Below are positions 25,180-37,649 of a DNA stretch of 64,000 bases, one piece after another. A program made the position numbers and the translations under genes. The stretch spans positions 166,882 to 230,881 of the forward strand of contig NW_024468526.1 of NCBI RefSeq assembly GCF_001632365.1, in the 5' to 3' direction. Numbering within the stretch: position 1 is the stretch's first letter; the number at the start of each line of letters is the position of its first letter. Source of the stretch: Laetiporus sulphureus 93-53 (Eukaryota > Basidiomycota > Agaricomycetes > Polyporales > Laetiporaceae). The notes under the pieces are model-generated. The model was not told the DNA's origin and made no database searches. It saw nothing but the letters and a program-made list of their open reading frames with translations.

Positions 25180-26239
25180 AACCGGGGCGTCTGCGGGTGA
25201 ACGTGAATCAGAGGGATGTGGCGTGATTAGAATCAATGTAAGAACACCAGCCTTGATTTTTTCGACAATTTTGAGCTTTCAATCCAGGATCCGGGTCTCG
25301 AGGAGATGTAGGTCTCTGAGTGGCAAGTCAGTATTGAGTGCAACATACGGCGAAGATGGTCGAAATCGTTCCGCAGCACGAACCTTCTCTCCTTTCGAAC
25401 GTCGTTATCTTCTCCGGCATAAGCAGCCGGTCAAGAGGCTGAGTGTCGTCCAGCACCCAAACGAAAGGCAAGCAATGGAGGTGAAAATGCATGTCTCTGC
25501 TGATTGTCAGGCGTCCCATGCAGGCAACGGGACATATGGCTCTGCTGATCATCGGGATTTCCGAGGTATTGAGTCTGCCTAATGAGCTCTATTCCTCACA
25601 TCCACGTAGGGGAGCGCTTGAGCTGATGAAAGGCAATGCCGAAGAGGAGTATTGTCGCAGAATGAAAGCTGAGCACCGATTTATAGAAGCATTGTCGGAT
25701 GTAAAGGATATGAGTATCGCTGGCACAGGTGAAGGGGGCCACCATCTATAGGGCCATCGATTTGAATCAATCCACAGCATCCAACCCGCAATGTGAGACA
25801 GTAACGATAAGTCCAGCCCGCGAGGATGCAGACCACGCCCTGGCATGGCATCAGACTGAACTTCGTACACGATGTGGTGCGAGCTCGTTTTGAAGGAAGC
25901 CATGCCTGAACAATCTGCTGCGCGGACTGAGGACAACGACTTGCAGTAGTTCATCGATGATATGCAGATACCGTATGTGGAAGTGGGTCAAGCACGAGCG
26001 AACGAAGAAGCGAGAGGATTATGGCACAATGTGAATACGGTGCCTCTTCGTGGGTGTGGTAAGCGAAGGGTAGTGCTTCAAGTCGACAGTGGTCCTCTCG
26101 CTGGACGATCTCTCGACGACTTTTTGTACCGTTCAAATGTGAAGAGATAGCGAAAAAGAATGCGGTTGATATTATTTTCAACTTCTCATGTGGCATTCCG
26201 CCTGAGTCTTGTAAATAATATTTAGAAGCCTGCTCCCGA

Positions 26240-26291
26240 CAATGACTGCTAAATGCCAAAAAAAAAACAAAAAAAAAAAAACAATGACTGC
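26240..26291. repeat. A-rich tract bounded by 10-bp direct repeats
   Basis: CAATGACTGC occurs at 26240-26249 and again at 26282-26291. Between them is TAAATGCC followed by a run of A interrupted by single C residues. The arrangement resembles a target-site duplication around a poly(A)-ended short insertion, but replication slippage would give a similar result. Confidence 0.6.
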
Positions 26292-29200
26292 AGTTCTGAG
26301 CTTGAGCAGCGAACCGGGTTTGTGTGTGGGCACCGCAACGCCTGAGGCTGAAAATGCCAGCCGTCTTTCGGGTTTCGCATTGCTGGACAGCCGTCCATCG
26401 GTCTGCAATGTCCATCAAAGTCGCAGACTGAAAGAGAAGAGATGCTTTGTGATCTCGTGGGCTTGTCCATCTTACGGTAAGACTACAAGAGACGATGAGC
26501 GTCCGTGTGCACAGCAGATTGTCTACATGTAAGTTGGACTTGCCATCGCAGCTGCGAGACCTCATCGATTCATCGCTATATCTTCTATCGACGGCACAGA
26601 TGCGTCCATGCAGGCGAGAGGACAATACAGAGCATACGAGTCGCAAGTTGAATGGAGGGCAGTGGAGACTTTGATCGACCGGAGCTGCCTTGTGCGCGAT
26701 TTCCTGTCACTTCGGAAGCACAAGTAAGCGAGTTTGGCGAGAAATGCATAAGGAGGTGAAGATTGAAAGATGCCATCGCGAGTATTCCATGTGCGCATGA
26801 TGTTCGGAGAGCTAGCGAAGGGGCACTTCGGGATCGAACATGGCGGCAGGACGGCGGCGCGTCGCGGGTCGAGCAGAGTGTGTTTGCAGCAAGTCGCCAG
26901 GCGGTACATGGTAGGAAGTGGACAGAGTATATATGCAATGGTAAAGTATCAGAGCTCCGTCGACGTCGTTTCGAGTAGGCGTCGCCACCAAGTCGCCTCA
27001 GCCCTCGTGCGTGGCTGCTCGCATGCGAGCGGTGGCGCTACGAACTTTGTGGCGCATGATCTGCGCGGTGACCGGTGACCTCCGTGCTCCTCCTCCTCCT
27101 CCGTGCCACCAGCCGCCTCTGCTTGCTCAACAATTCGACGGTCGTCCCACATCTCGTAGAAACACTCAGAGAAGGATTGCTGAAGATCGACTGGATCTGT
27201 GCCGAAAGGTTTCTCTGCTCCTATCTTTATCGAGCTGGTTAATTTCCCTCGACAAACTTTGCGGTTGAAAGGTTCTCTGAGGTTGCTCGATGGCTTCCAG
27301 GATCCCATTTTCGAACCCATAACCAAGAAGAGGGCTGGCGTGAGGCACATGCGAGTGCTGAAAATCTCCGGTGTTGTCGACACGAGCGGAGGCGACTTGA
27401 ACCTCTGCAACCACCGCGTACGGTGCAGCGGCCTGTACTACTCGCGCCTCCCAAGACAATGCTGCCTGGAGGGTTGACTCGATGTCTCATGGACAGCATG
27501 GGGAGTGTATGTTACTACGCGAGAGTCGTGAACGACAGTCTTCGACGTCGTTCGTTATCGAGACAGACAGAGGTATGTCCTGCTCGACCTGCATAGTCTC
27601 GCTCCTCTTTCAGAAAGGTATCTGCGCGGTTTGGATCTGATGAAAAAGGGTGGAGTGCGATGCGATTGTCCCTTCACATCGCATATCCGAATGTGGAGCT
27701 GAAGAGCATCTCTGTGACATGCTGTAGCGCGTCTCGTGCTGGCGCTGGATGCGAGGCAGACTGCCTCAAGCATCCTGCATCCGCGGCCTAACGTTGCCAT
27801 ATAAAAGGTGCTGTCCGAGCGTCATATTGCTCGCTTGGAGAGTGGTCTTGACGGACATCCTGTCTTGGGGGTTGGGATTTACTGTATGCCACATGGGATT
27901 TTGATGGTCCTTCATCTACTGTATCACCCACGGGGTCGATATGTGGGGATACACAATATACAAATTGAATCATCCATCATCTATAGACGAACGGGCCACA
28001 AACCGCATTGGGCGCTTGCTGTGACATCCTGTCACCCGTGACAATGTTGTTGGGTCCGTGCTCCCTTTCCTGCAGAGAGGTCGTTATGGGGCGAAATTTG
28101 TCCTAGGAAGCAGAATAATTAGTTGAGAGGCATAACTCAATGTCTCACATTGATATTCCGAGGCGTCCTATATGGAGTACCGCATTTCATGAGATGAAGA
28201 GGCCGATCGGCGATGGGTATCTGTGGATCGATATGTCGTTCATAACGGGTCGACGTCGGACGCGAGTTGAATCATCCATACAATATCTATGTTGGGCCCA
28301 CAAAACTTGAGTTTAGATGTTGATCACCCGTGTGGTCCATTAGCTGCGCCCTCGGGACGCCAAGCGCACCGCTCACAGCAGCATTTGCACCCTCTAATTC
28401 CGCTGCCTTTGAATTTATTGATGGCTGATTTTCTTGCATTCTGCAGTGGACTCGACGCGTGTGTCGACCGTTCGAATTTTGAAGCCGCAGCAAGAGGTAG
28501 CAGGTGAAGATAAGCTGGCGCGCGACATTGTTCGCGGAAGCAAAGTCACCAGGGTTGCGGGGGAGCCGCGGGAACAAAATAAGGGCGTCGCATCGTCTGG
28601 CTGTGCGCCGCTTCAATACATGCCTTTCCCCGCGCGCAGAGACCAAGTCCGCTGCCCCTGCGTAATTCTCTGTTCTCGTTGGATGCTACGGAACGATGGA
28701 TCCTCGACTGTCTACAGCCCATGGGCCGCTCCAACGCACTCATTACACTACTTCAGGGTACTAGTTGAAAGTCCCCCGCCGTCTCAGCACTCCCAATTGG
28801 CGGCCTTGAACACAGCTGCCGCAGCCACGTCATTTATCAGCTCCGTCTTGACTGGTGGCAACTCTGAGCTGCAGCCTATTTCTGTTCGCTTGACGGATTC
28901 GCACACTAGAGTACTGGATTCTGCGTCTGCTCTGCTATCGTTCAAGCTATCGAGAAGGGGATCTATTCTACTCGATGACAAAGCCGCTTCGTTTGTCCAG
29001 ATAGTGCGTGTTTGCCTTGCTGACTCTGCCGTTGATTACTCGATCTTTCTTCCTAGGCGGCGGTTGACTATTCTAACGCTTAACGCTGGAAGCGCCCACC
29101 GCGCAGCTTCTGGTCAACGCCGTCGTCAATTCGGAGCTTTGAGTACCGCTTGTGGAGATCGAGACGGCTCCATCTTCAGCATCGTCTGGAGTTCAATGTT

Positions 29201-31369
29201 GTCGTGAGTTCGTGCACATACTTCTCTGATAGCTCGCAGAACGGAAGGATTCTCTCCTCTCCACCGTCATCGCTGGATTACTCCGAATAGTTCCTGTGAG
29301 TGTCCCTTCTGTCTTCTCCTCCGACGAACGCTAATCGATGCATATGTTCTACAATGAGTTGCAGTAGTCAACGGCTCATTGATAAGACACGCATTGTGGC
29401 GGGCTGGCCTCTGAACTCGACATTCAGGATCGTTCGATGTGCGACTTGCAGTTGGATGAGATCTGGAAGAGTGTCGCGTTAAGATCCGCAAGGTCGTGAT
29501 GGATCCGTTAGTTGCAGTGTCTTCGAGAGGACGTTGGCACACAAAGTTTTATTATATTGTAAGCTGTGCAGTTTCTTTGCTTCCGTAACGATGCGCTCAT
29601 TGTCGGCCCAGTTTGGGATCGTGGGTCCATACTGCTATCTTTGCTCTCGACTTTGGTGAATGATCTTCTTGCTTGCAAAAATATCTCTGCATTAGCGTTG
29701 CTTGCGTTCGCGTGCGGTATGCTGTCTTCATCCTATGTTATGACTTGCTAGACGTTAACGCGACTTGGGCTGCTTTTTCTGAGCTTGCTTGAGATATTGG
29801 GGAATTGAATGTCTTCCTCACGCAATGGAGATCCTCGCATGGATCGATGAGGCGTTCATTTTTTTTAACCTAAAGTGCTGATGCTTTGCAAGGTCTAATG
29901 CGTCGGTAGACACATTACCGCTTCGGTCTGGTCTTCATGTATGCTTCGCGTCAAACGTTCCAACGCCGTGGACATTGCAGTGCTGGTGACATTTTCGAAC
30001 AGTGATCGTTGTGAGCATCTTCTTGCTCTGCCGCAATGCCTTCTACTTGCACGCACAGCGAGACCGGTTTGCTTGATGATCTTGAGCGTTGTAACGAACT
30101 CGCACAAATTCGGTGCAGTCACGCTATCTCGGTGCAATGCTATCTATTTCTCTGCCATCGCTTGCTCCCAATTCAAGTACATACTGAAAGATCGCAGGGC
30201 AATCTATAATACTGGATCCTCGACGCTAACGACGTGCTATCATGTTGAGCTCTCGATACACTCGGCAGCGGGCTAAGTAGAACCGAGAATAGGTTCAACT
30301 TCAAGGCTAATCACATTTTATGAACTTGAACTTACCGTGGGACTCCTTGTACAGCCAATGAGTCGTCGGTACTGTCTTGTGCAAGATCATCGAGGCTAGC
30401 TAAACCATGGCCCTATGTTCATGGCAATCTAGCATTGCGCGACAGTCATGGAAGATGTTTGTGCACTAGCGGCTCATTCGCAAGCAGAAGAGTCCAAATT
30501 ATTGGTGGAATGGGATGTTCGAGACATTCGCCTCCGAGCCCGAGAGAGAGGACACCATTACAGAATAGAGGAACAATGTGAAAATCAGAGCAATTTACTG
30601 GAGTTGAACGCCGGATAAATGTATACTGGGGAGAGAAGAAACTTGGAAAAGATCGAGGGCAATGCAAACTGAGAAATGCAACTGGCCCAGGAAATCGGCC
30701 AAGAAAGGTCAAAAGAGCGCGTCGCGACGCGCCGTAAGAGTCACGTGAAATAGAAATGAGATCACGGGGCACTATTCACGTGCAGCCACAGTGGCTACGC
30801 CACGAGGCTACGAGACGGTAGGATTTTTCTCACGCTGCGATTGGGCTTTTCACGGAACAAGTGATTTGCGTTTACCATCATGGTAGTCTTGTTTATAAGG
30901 TAGTAGATTCGATGCCGACATGGCCCGCTACGAGTCATGGACTTGTCGGCGATGTTTCACGAGATGTATGGTGGCATACTGGAAGAAGCGATGCTGGATG
31001 GGTTGATCGAGCAGGTGCAGAAGTTTGTGTTCTTCCACCGACAGAGCGCTACCTTCTTTTCAAAGAGGTGGGCATCGATGTTTTTGGGAGATGGGAAAGC
31101 CAAATTGACAATTCACCTAGACGTTAGAGATGCGTTCCTGAAGCATATCTATTACCGTCGTCTAACCCACTGCTCGGTGCAATTCCATCTTCCGGTACCG
31201 CGATTTGATCGCCGATGCTCCGAATCATCTTGATACCGTGAGCCAGATTTATCCAGTCTTTGTACTCATAGTCACGATGACGAAATTCTGGCAACATAAG
31301 AGAGAATATGCTCTTCGGCAGTACTCTGCTGTGGCACCACGTGAACGGACGGCACACCGGCGCTAACAT

Positions 31370-31979
31370 GGCCGGCACAGATCTGTGGCGGCCACATGGT
31401 CGACATGCAAAAGTGGCCTCCAGTCCATGCCTTTGATTGGACACCCAAATCGCGCTAATGGAGTACCTGCGTGTTTTTCAAGAGCCGCATCGTGTCGACG
31501 TCTCAGATTCTTTTCATCTCATTGTCTCTTCAGGTTGCGCTATTGTACAGATGGCATCCTACAATGCACCGCTAGGACAAGTGGATAGTGGATGCATATG
31601 ATACCAGAACCTGTACTACAATGTATAGATATAACTGAGAATGAATGTGGGAATACATTTTGCTTCTGAACGGAAATGAAAAATCAAATCAGTTTGATGT
31701 TGTTGTGTGGCCACTGCCAGATTGGGAGCGCTTATGGCCACTCAAGCACGTGGCACTGTGGCAATCTGTTCGTCGTTCGGGATCGCACTATAAATGAGGC
31801 CAAGGCCACCGAGTGCTCAGATCATGAGCGGCGTTTAATCCCAGGCCTCTGGCAAGGTGCGACATTCCTCTTAAAAGCAGCAACCACTAAATCAGACGTA
31901 TTCGCGTACAGAACGCGGTAGCTAGCCCCGAACTCTCGTCCCTCGCTCACTCTATCAGCCCTCCACTTACTACGCACAG
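31370..31979 (+). promoter_or_regulatory. Promoter of the intact F-box gene
   Basis: TATAAA at 31789-31794 lies 186 nt upstream of the ATG at 31980. CAAGCACGTG (an E-box-like CACGTG core) lies 40 nt upstream of it. The region is shared in inverted form with 4916-5170, which supports it as ancestral promoter DNA. Confidence 0.55.
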
Positions 31980-33886
31980 ATGGCATCTATAAATCCTACA
32001 GATCCATATTATACTCCCACATCCTTGCTACAGATTCCCAATCAGGGCCCCAGCTATCCCAACTCGCCAGCCTATGGCAATCCATCGCAATCCATGGCGC
32101 AGCCAGCACACATTCCTCCAACGGAGCGACCTTGGATATACCCTCATTCTTTGGCGCAGAGTTATCACTCCAGTGCCGTGCCTCAGTTACTAAAATCTCC
32201 CGAGCAGAGTCTTGGCCTTGTCGACGCGCCAACTGACCCCGGAAAATTGCCATTATCCATGACACCCAGTCAGTCAGCACGGATCTCTCCAGAGCAGCCG
32301 CCTTGGGTTTGGGGAGATCATCCGCCTTGGGGAGAGCAGCCTCCTCCCTTGCTGAATGGCCCTAGTCTTCATTTGGTGTTGAAGTCCCTGCGGGCTCCTT
32401 TCCCACTCTACTATGACTATAGCGTGTTCATGGAAGTCGACCCACCGCCCGCGTCCTTCCGTCTCCCACAGGAGATTCACGACGCGATCTTAGACCATCT
32501 GCATGCCGATTTCCTCACGCTCAAGGTCTGCAGTCTTGTCTGCCGCGCGTGGCTGCCGACGACGAGACTGCATCTCTTTCACTCCATACGCCTCGCGGAC
32601 ATGAGTCAGTTCTGCTACTTTTCTCACCTCCTGAACGTAATGGGCGAGGAGACCTACCGGCTCGTGAACTTTTGTAGATCCGTACGCGCGCTGGAGGTCG
32701 TCGGCAACGTGTTCGGCAATATGAACATGCTCGAGGTCGGGCATTCCCTGTCACGGCTCGAGCAGGTGCACCATCTGACACTGAATAGCTTCAATCCGAC
32801 AACGTGGATCTCGGATGATTTTTTGAACGCGCTGGCCATCACGTTTCCGGGCGTCACGATGCTGAAACTGCTGGACGTCGAGTCGCGTGCCACGCACATA
32901 TTCTCGCATTCACTCTATCTCTTTCCGAAGCTCTCTAGTATCCACGTCATCAACCGGGACAGATATGGAAAACATGTGTTAGTCCCACCTAGGGAGGAGC
33001 TGATTCCTGATGTCAGCTTGCTGCAAAATAGCGTGATTACGATCGATACGCTGGAGCTGGGGGCATCGACTTACATGCTTCTGTTCATGAAGCAGCTCTC
33101 CCGCGCTCCATTCCGGCTTAACGTGCGAAGGCTGTCCGTGTTGTGGACCGATGACAGATCCCAGAACATGTTTTCGCTTCTCCACGGTTTCTTCAAAGCG
33201 ATCGTGGGGCCGTCGCTGGAATACCTGCACATTGCCGTCTCCGGCTTTGACCGGACTCAGCTTGGTGAGTGGCACTCTACGCTAGGAAGTCGTCTCTGAC
33301 TCCAGATATCAAACACTCGTCAGATGGTCTCGTGGTTGAGCTCAACGCACTGCCACTTGCCAATCTACGCACGTTCATACTCGATGAGGTGTATCTAAAC
33401 CCGCCGCTCGTCGCAATGCAGAACAATATCCTCGTCATCAAAACGCTGATGCTCCTCGAGCAGAACTGTCCTACCTTGGAGCACTTCGAGCTGCGTCTCG
33501 TACTAGATCAGACAGTCCCGGCTTCCAGGGGCGTCTACACGCTGGCTGGGCTCTTCCTCTTCGGTTCGTTCTCGCCTGACAATGGGCCCAAGCCCATAGG
33601 GTTGACGTCCCTCGACGGGCTCCGGTGGAATCTGATCGATCTCGCGCTCGAACGCTTGGCTGGGCGATGCCCGAAGTTCGACGTCACGTTTGCGCTGCGC
33701 GCGGTTAACATTGACGTGTTTTATGGGGACATGGCTGCCGATGCTGCACTGGCGATTGAGCATGCGATCACGAGCCACTTGCGTTCTTCTTACGGTCATA
33801 AGGCGCGCTCTTCGTATGCGCTGGACCCGACCGAGCACAGTTTTGAGGTATTGATGGATGTTGTATTCCTGCGCAAGGGCAGGTGA
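31980..33886 (+). CDS. F-box protein with degenerate leucine-rich region
   Basis: Exons 31980..33264 and 33306..33886 give 621 aa; the 41-nt GT-AG intron closes phase (codon split G|AT). The first about 160 residues are proline-, serine- and tyrosine-rich and look disordered. The F-box is at about 162-205 (LPQEIHDAILDHLHADFLTL...CRAWLPTTRLHLFHSI). The remaining about 400 residues alternate hydrophobic strands and helices as in the LRR-type substrate domains of Agaricomycete F-box proteins. It probably docks Skp1 in an SCF complex; the substrate is unknown. This is the complete member of a pair; the paralogue at 2592-4279 lost its N-terminus. Such genes are highly expanded in Agaricomycetes, so no specific role is assigned. 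Confidence 0.9.
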
Positions 33887-34331
33887 AAGTCGTCCGTGCT
33901 CCAGAACGTGTATAGAGCCTGGGAATGTTTCCCTCTTCCTTTTCATGTCCTCGACGGTGTACGCAACAGGCTGAGTTGATTTCGTTAGGCATCGGATTTA
34001 TGTATGTAACAATAGTGTATAGAGGTTCTCGGAAGTTGGCAGAACATACGCGCGAACTCGACACTTCTTCGTTGAGAGTTTGACATTGCAGCCGTAGATG
34101 CTTTGTTGGTGTGAAATGTGGAATACAAGCGACGGAATGGCACATGAGCCTTGACTAGTACGCACCACTGTCACCTTCTGGGTGTCATTTGCTAATTCCA
34201 ATTCTGTTTCCTGGCCTGTTCATGAATGGTCGAGGATATGGTGAGAACTTTGAACTGCGTGCCATACCGTACATGATGCATCGACATTGACTTCGAACAG
34301 GCGCGAATTTCTTCTCCCCCTTCACATCATA
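33887..34331. other. F-box 3' flank, degraded duplicate sequence
   Basis: Shared in inverted orientation with about 2130-2591 near the other F-box gene. No gene is seen. It ends at the target-site ATA (34329-34331) of the foldback element. Confidence 0.5.
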
Positions 34332-34976
34332 CACTGCAGACATGAAGCAATTTGCGCATGTGGCAAATGCTTAGCAAATGTTGACAGGTTTTTTGCCTTT
34401 GTGATCTCAATTTGCTATGGTTCCTTCCCACATTCCATATTAAGTATTTGCATATAATATGTTAGAGGCAGAAATTTAAAATCGTATATTTTAAGAAATG
34501 ACACCATCTTCAAACTCACCAAATACATTTAGAATTTGAGCGCTGTTGAATGTAATTGTACATTTTTGAATTCCAAACCATCACATATATAAAATACCCA
34601 GTAGCAGACAAAGGTGTAATTATGCCTACATTCTACTTCCCTACTGAAGTCATTCTAACCAAGATTACTAGAATGAAAGTCTTTCGTAATTACACCTTCA
34701 TCTGCTACTGGGTATTTTATACATGTGATGGTTTGGAATTCAAAAATGTATGATTACATTCAACAGCACTCAAATTCTAAATGTATTTGGTGAGTTTGAA
34801 AATGGTGTCATTTCTTAAAATATATGATTTAAATTTCTGCCTCCAACATATTATATGCAAATACTTAATACGGAATGTGGGAAGGAACCATAGCAAATTG
34901 AGATCACAAAGGCAAAAAACCTGTTGACATTTGCTAAGCATTTGCCACGTGTGCAAATCGCTTCATGTCTGCGGTG
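34332..34976. mobile_element. CACTA-like foldback MITE, copy 2
   Basis: This 645-bp element begins CACTGCAGACATGAAG and ends CTTCATGTCTGCGGTG. It is flanked by the 3-bp duplication ATA (34329-34331 and 34977-34979). The paralogous arm preserves the empty site at 2120/2121, where the sequence reads straight through one ATA, so both boundaries and the duplication length are directly supported. Termini starting CACT[A/G] with a 3-bp duplication point to the CACTA (EnSpm) superfamily; superfamily assignment is inference. The arms are nearly perfect inverted repeats around a core of about 65 nt. It has no coding capacity and would depend on a transposase elsewhere. Confidence 0.9.
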
Positions 34977-35245
34977 ATAATATTATCTCAAGTTTCAGGC
35001 CCCGGCATGATTCGTGAAGCCTCACGTTGACACGTGTTGCTCGGGCCACCCTGAGTCTTTGGATGGTCTTGCCAACAATGCATCTGCCGTGGCCCATCGC
35101 TGTCCAGAAGAGCTCGGCGGACAATCTATAAATAAATTGAGTTGGTTGAATCGGTGGGTTCTCGGTTTCTTGGTTGCTGAGATCGGAAGAGAGCTCTTCA
35201 GCCACAGCGAGTTTAATTACCAAGTCTTAATCTATATCATTTTAC
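34977..35245 (+). promoter_or_regulatory. Duplicated promoter-like segment
   Basis: It contains TATAAATAA (35127-35134) and matches the reverse complement of about 1700-2120. Its end, from AAATTGAGTTG to CTATATCATTTTA, recurs at 37655-37745. The gene it once served is not intact in any copy here. Confidence 0.5.
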
Positions 35246-35563
35246 TAAATATGCAGTTCATGGCTTCGAATCTTCCTTCAACAACTTTGCGAACCAGCTA
35301 TTCAACCTTGGCACGCATCTGAAACTTCAATGTTGGGGCGCATTGCAATGGCGTTCGCCGTTCTTCGTCGCTGAGCAGAACCTTAAGCTTTACTGTGGTG
35401 CATGTCTCGCGTTGTGAGCCAGTGCACTGTTGTCTTGAGAAGAGTTCAACAGCTGAATTATCAATAATCTCGTTGCTGCGTCAGTTGATGTCTTCTAATA
35501 CACTACCAAATCTAACGTCTAACAGTTGCACAATTGCTGCTATGCAGATTTTTTGCGTCTAGC

Positions 35564-36751
35564 TCAGAACTGTTGCTTCAACCCGGCCACACCCTTCCTG
35601 CCGACACCTCCTCGCCCGACGAAGCCCCACTCAATCTGGTGCGGGACGGTGATCGTCACACCCAGATCCTCCGCAAACGCCCAGACGGCCCCGGGGTTCT
35701 TCTGGAACTGGCGTCCGACAAAGACGACGTCTGCCGCGCCCTGCGCAAGACATCGCGTCAGCATCCACGGCCCAGTTTCAGAAGCGTGCACTCGTCCCTC
35801 ACCTGGTCGAGCACACTCTGCGCGTCGTTCCCGTCCGTGATCGAGCCCACGGCACTGACGAGGATCTTGTCGCCGTGTGCGCGCCTGACTGCTTCGGAGA
35901 ACGGAACCTGCATGAGCGGTTTAAGCTTGAGCCTCTGCGCGGCATGGACGCCGCCGCTGGAGACGTCGAGCAAGTCGACGCCGTGCTCGGCGAGGGTGGG
36001 CGCGAGCCGAACGGTGTCCTCGATGCCCCAATGCTCATTCGGATAGACCTCCTCGAGCCAGTCTGTGGCGGAAACACTACATGGGAAATGTCAGGATGGA
36101 GAGAATCAGCACAGAAGAGACCAATATACTCACCAGACGAAGAGAGGCATTTCGGGAGTATGATCGCACGCAAGGCATCAACGATCTCAATCAGCAGCCG
36201 GATCCGATTCTCAAAGCTTCCGCCATACTCGTCCGTGCGCCTGTTCGCTTGCGGGTTGAGAAACTCGCTGATCAGGTACCCGTGCGCGCATGGATCTCGA
36301 TGACGTCGCGCGCTCAGGGCGCCATCCGCGAACGCATGCACGACGCGCTTGACGCCGTCATGCGAAAGCTCCTTCGGCTTCGGGAAGTGTTCGTTGTACG
36401 GGATGTCGTTCAGACCCCAGACGTTGTCCGGCCAGCTGCCGTCGATCTCGGGCGCAGCGAGTGTAGAATGCAGCCATGGTGCGACCGTGGATGCCTTGCG
36501 CCCCCCGTGAGCGAGTTGGTCGGCGATCTTCTGGTTCTGGGAGTGGGCGAACTGGACGATCTCCTTCCAGGGCTGGATGTGCTCGTCGGACCAGATTCCG
36601 ACGTCTTGTGGAGTGATACGGCCTTCTGGGACGACTGCGGTCGCCTCAACCACGGTCAAGCCGGGACCGCAGTGCCCGCAGGCGGATTCTGCGCGGGGAT
36701 GAAGTAGGGAACATTGGGAGCGGGCGCGTTGACGATGAGTTCGCTGGCCAT
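35564..36751 (-). pseudogene. Old yellow enzyme (NADH:flavin oxidoreductase) pseudogene
   Basis: The ancestral protein is an FMN-dependent ene-reductase. The start (MASELIVNAPAPNVPYFIP) and most core blocks are clear: LTVVEATAVVPEGRITPQ, NRRTDEYGGSFENR, LLDVSSGG, SAVGSITDG, and FVGRQFQKNP near the C-terminus. Two canonical introns remain (about 36079-36135, and one ending before GAADVVF). It is broken in at least three places. An internal deletion joins GTAVPA to the frame-shifted LTVVEA block and removes the early barrel with FMN and substrate residues. A lesion occurs at the DVIEIHA/HGYLISEF segment, and a short indel sits between DALRAII and MPLFV. It lies between two copies of a promoter-like repeat. 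It cannot make the enzyme. Confidence 0.9.
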
Positions 36752-37649
36752 CTCTTGGGGAAGTATGAGTATTCGTCGTGCTGGGTACTGGCAGGGCCTT
36801 TATAATGGAGAAAATCCTCGCGTAGGAAGGCTCCTGGACTTGCATTACTCAGACGGTTTCGAGCGGGATGAAGTATTCTAAAGGGGACATCGCTGGATCA
36901 CTAAGCAAATGACGGGTGTGATTGCTCAGCGAGCCTTCGGCGATGAAGCTTTTCCAGGAAAGTATCGTAATTCGGAAGCACTATGATACCAGCTAGGCGA
37001 CAGTGGCCTCGATGACATTGTGAGCCAGAGCCGGTGGGTGTCATTACAGTGGGGTACTTCTTCGAGCCAGCCACGGTGAAGTTCAGTCCAAGCGCGAGAA
37101 ACGAGCACTAGGACGAACGCTTGCTTACTAAGCAGGCAAAAGCGGAAGAGACGCGCTCACCTGACGTACGCGCGCTACGCCTCTTCCTCATCGCCACGAT
37201 ATTCGCTACCAATGCTGTGTAGTGCATTCTTTACCCACCCTCCCAACTCCTTGTTTTCTCAGCATGTAGTGGTGGTGTAGTCGTGCCTCCCTCGTCAGGC
37301 AGCTACGCAGCCGCTGTACGCTCGAGAGTTTCGGCCTAAACGCGCTCGGAAGCCCTGGATCGTCAGCCAGCGAATCAGGAGCCTGGCCACAGTTGCCAGG
37401 ACCCCGGACACTGGCTGTCCAGACCCCGAGCACCGCTCCTTGCGTGGATGCACAAACCACGCGTTCGCCCAGCCGAAACCTCTCCTCCCACACCACTGAC
37501 GTAGTTTCCCACGCTGTCCTATTCACTCTTCTCCACATCAGTGACTGCCAAGCTTAGGAAGCGGAGACGAGTGTGCTCGAACGAGGACGAGAGTTCTCTG
37601 CTCATGAAAGTCGGAACAACGCGAGGCGGACACGAGGCGGTGGCCACGC
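36752..37649. other. Upstream flank of the OYE pseudogene; no gene
   Basis: This is presumably the former promoter of the old yellow enzyme gene plus sequence that travelled with it. A minus-strand frame at 37206-37538 is not recognisable. I see nothing else. Confidence 0.45.

Larger units (their letters stand above)
16806..31369. other. 14.6-kb gene-poor region
   Basis: I could not assemble any gene with closed splice phases or recognise any protein family. Open frames over 150 codons (plus 20515-21150; plus 23446-23961; minus 25951-26646; plus 28434-29207) are composition-driven or contain homopolymer translations and show no domains. A small plus-strand frame at 30937-31233 (starting MDLSAMFHEMYGG) and a minus-strand frame at 31124-31444 overlap near the right end and are also unrecognised. 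The region holds a 43-bp tandem duplication, an A-rich tract flanked by direct repeats, and scattered homopolymers. It could host long non-coding RNAs or old decayed mobile sequence. Confidence 0.5.

Noticed and set aside
25951..26646. 231-codon minus-strand open frame
   Set aside because: Part of it is a phenylalanine run from the A-rich tract. No domain or splice structure supports it.
28434..29207. 257-codon plus-strand open frame
   Set aside because: There is no recognisable fold or motif, the start context is weak and no promoter features are evident. It is left as part of the gene-poor region, but transcript evidence could reverse this.
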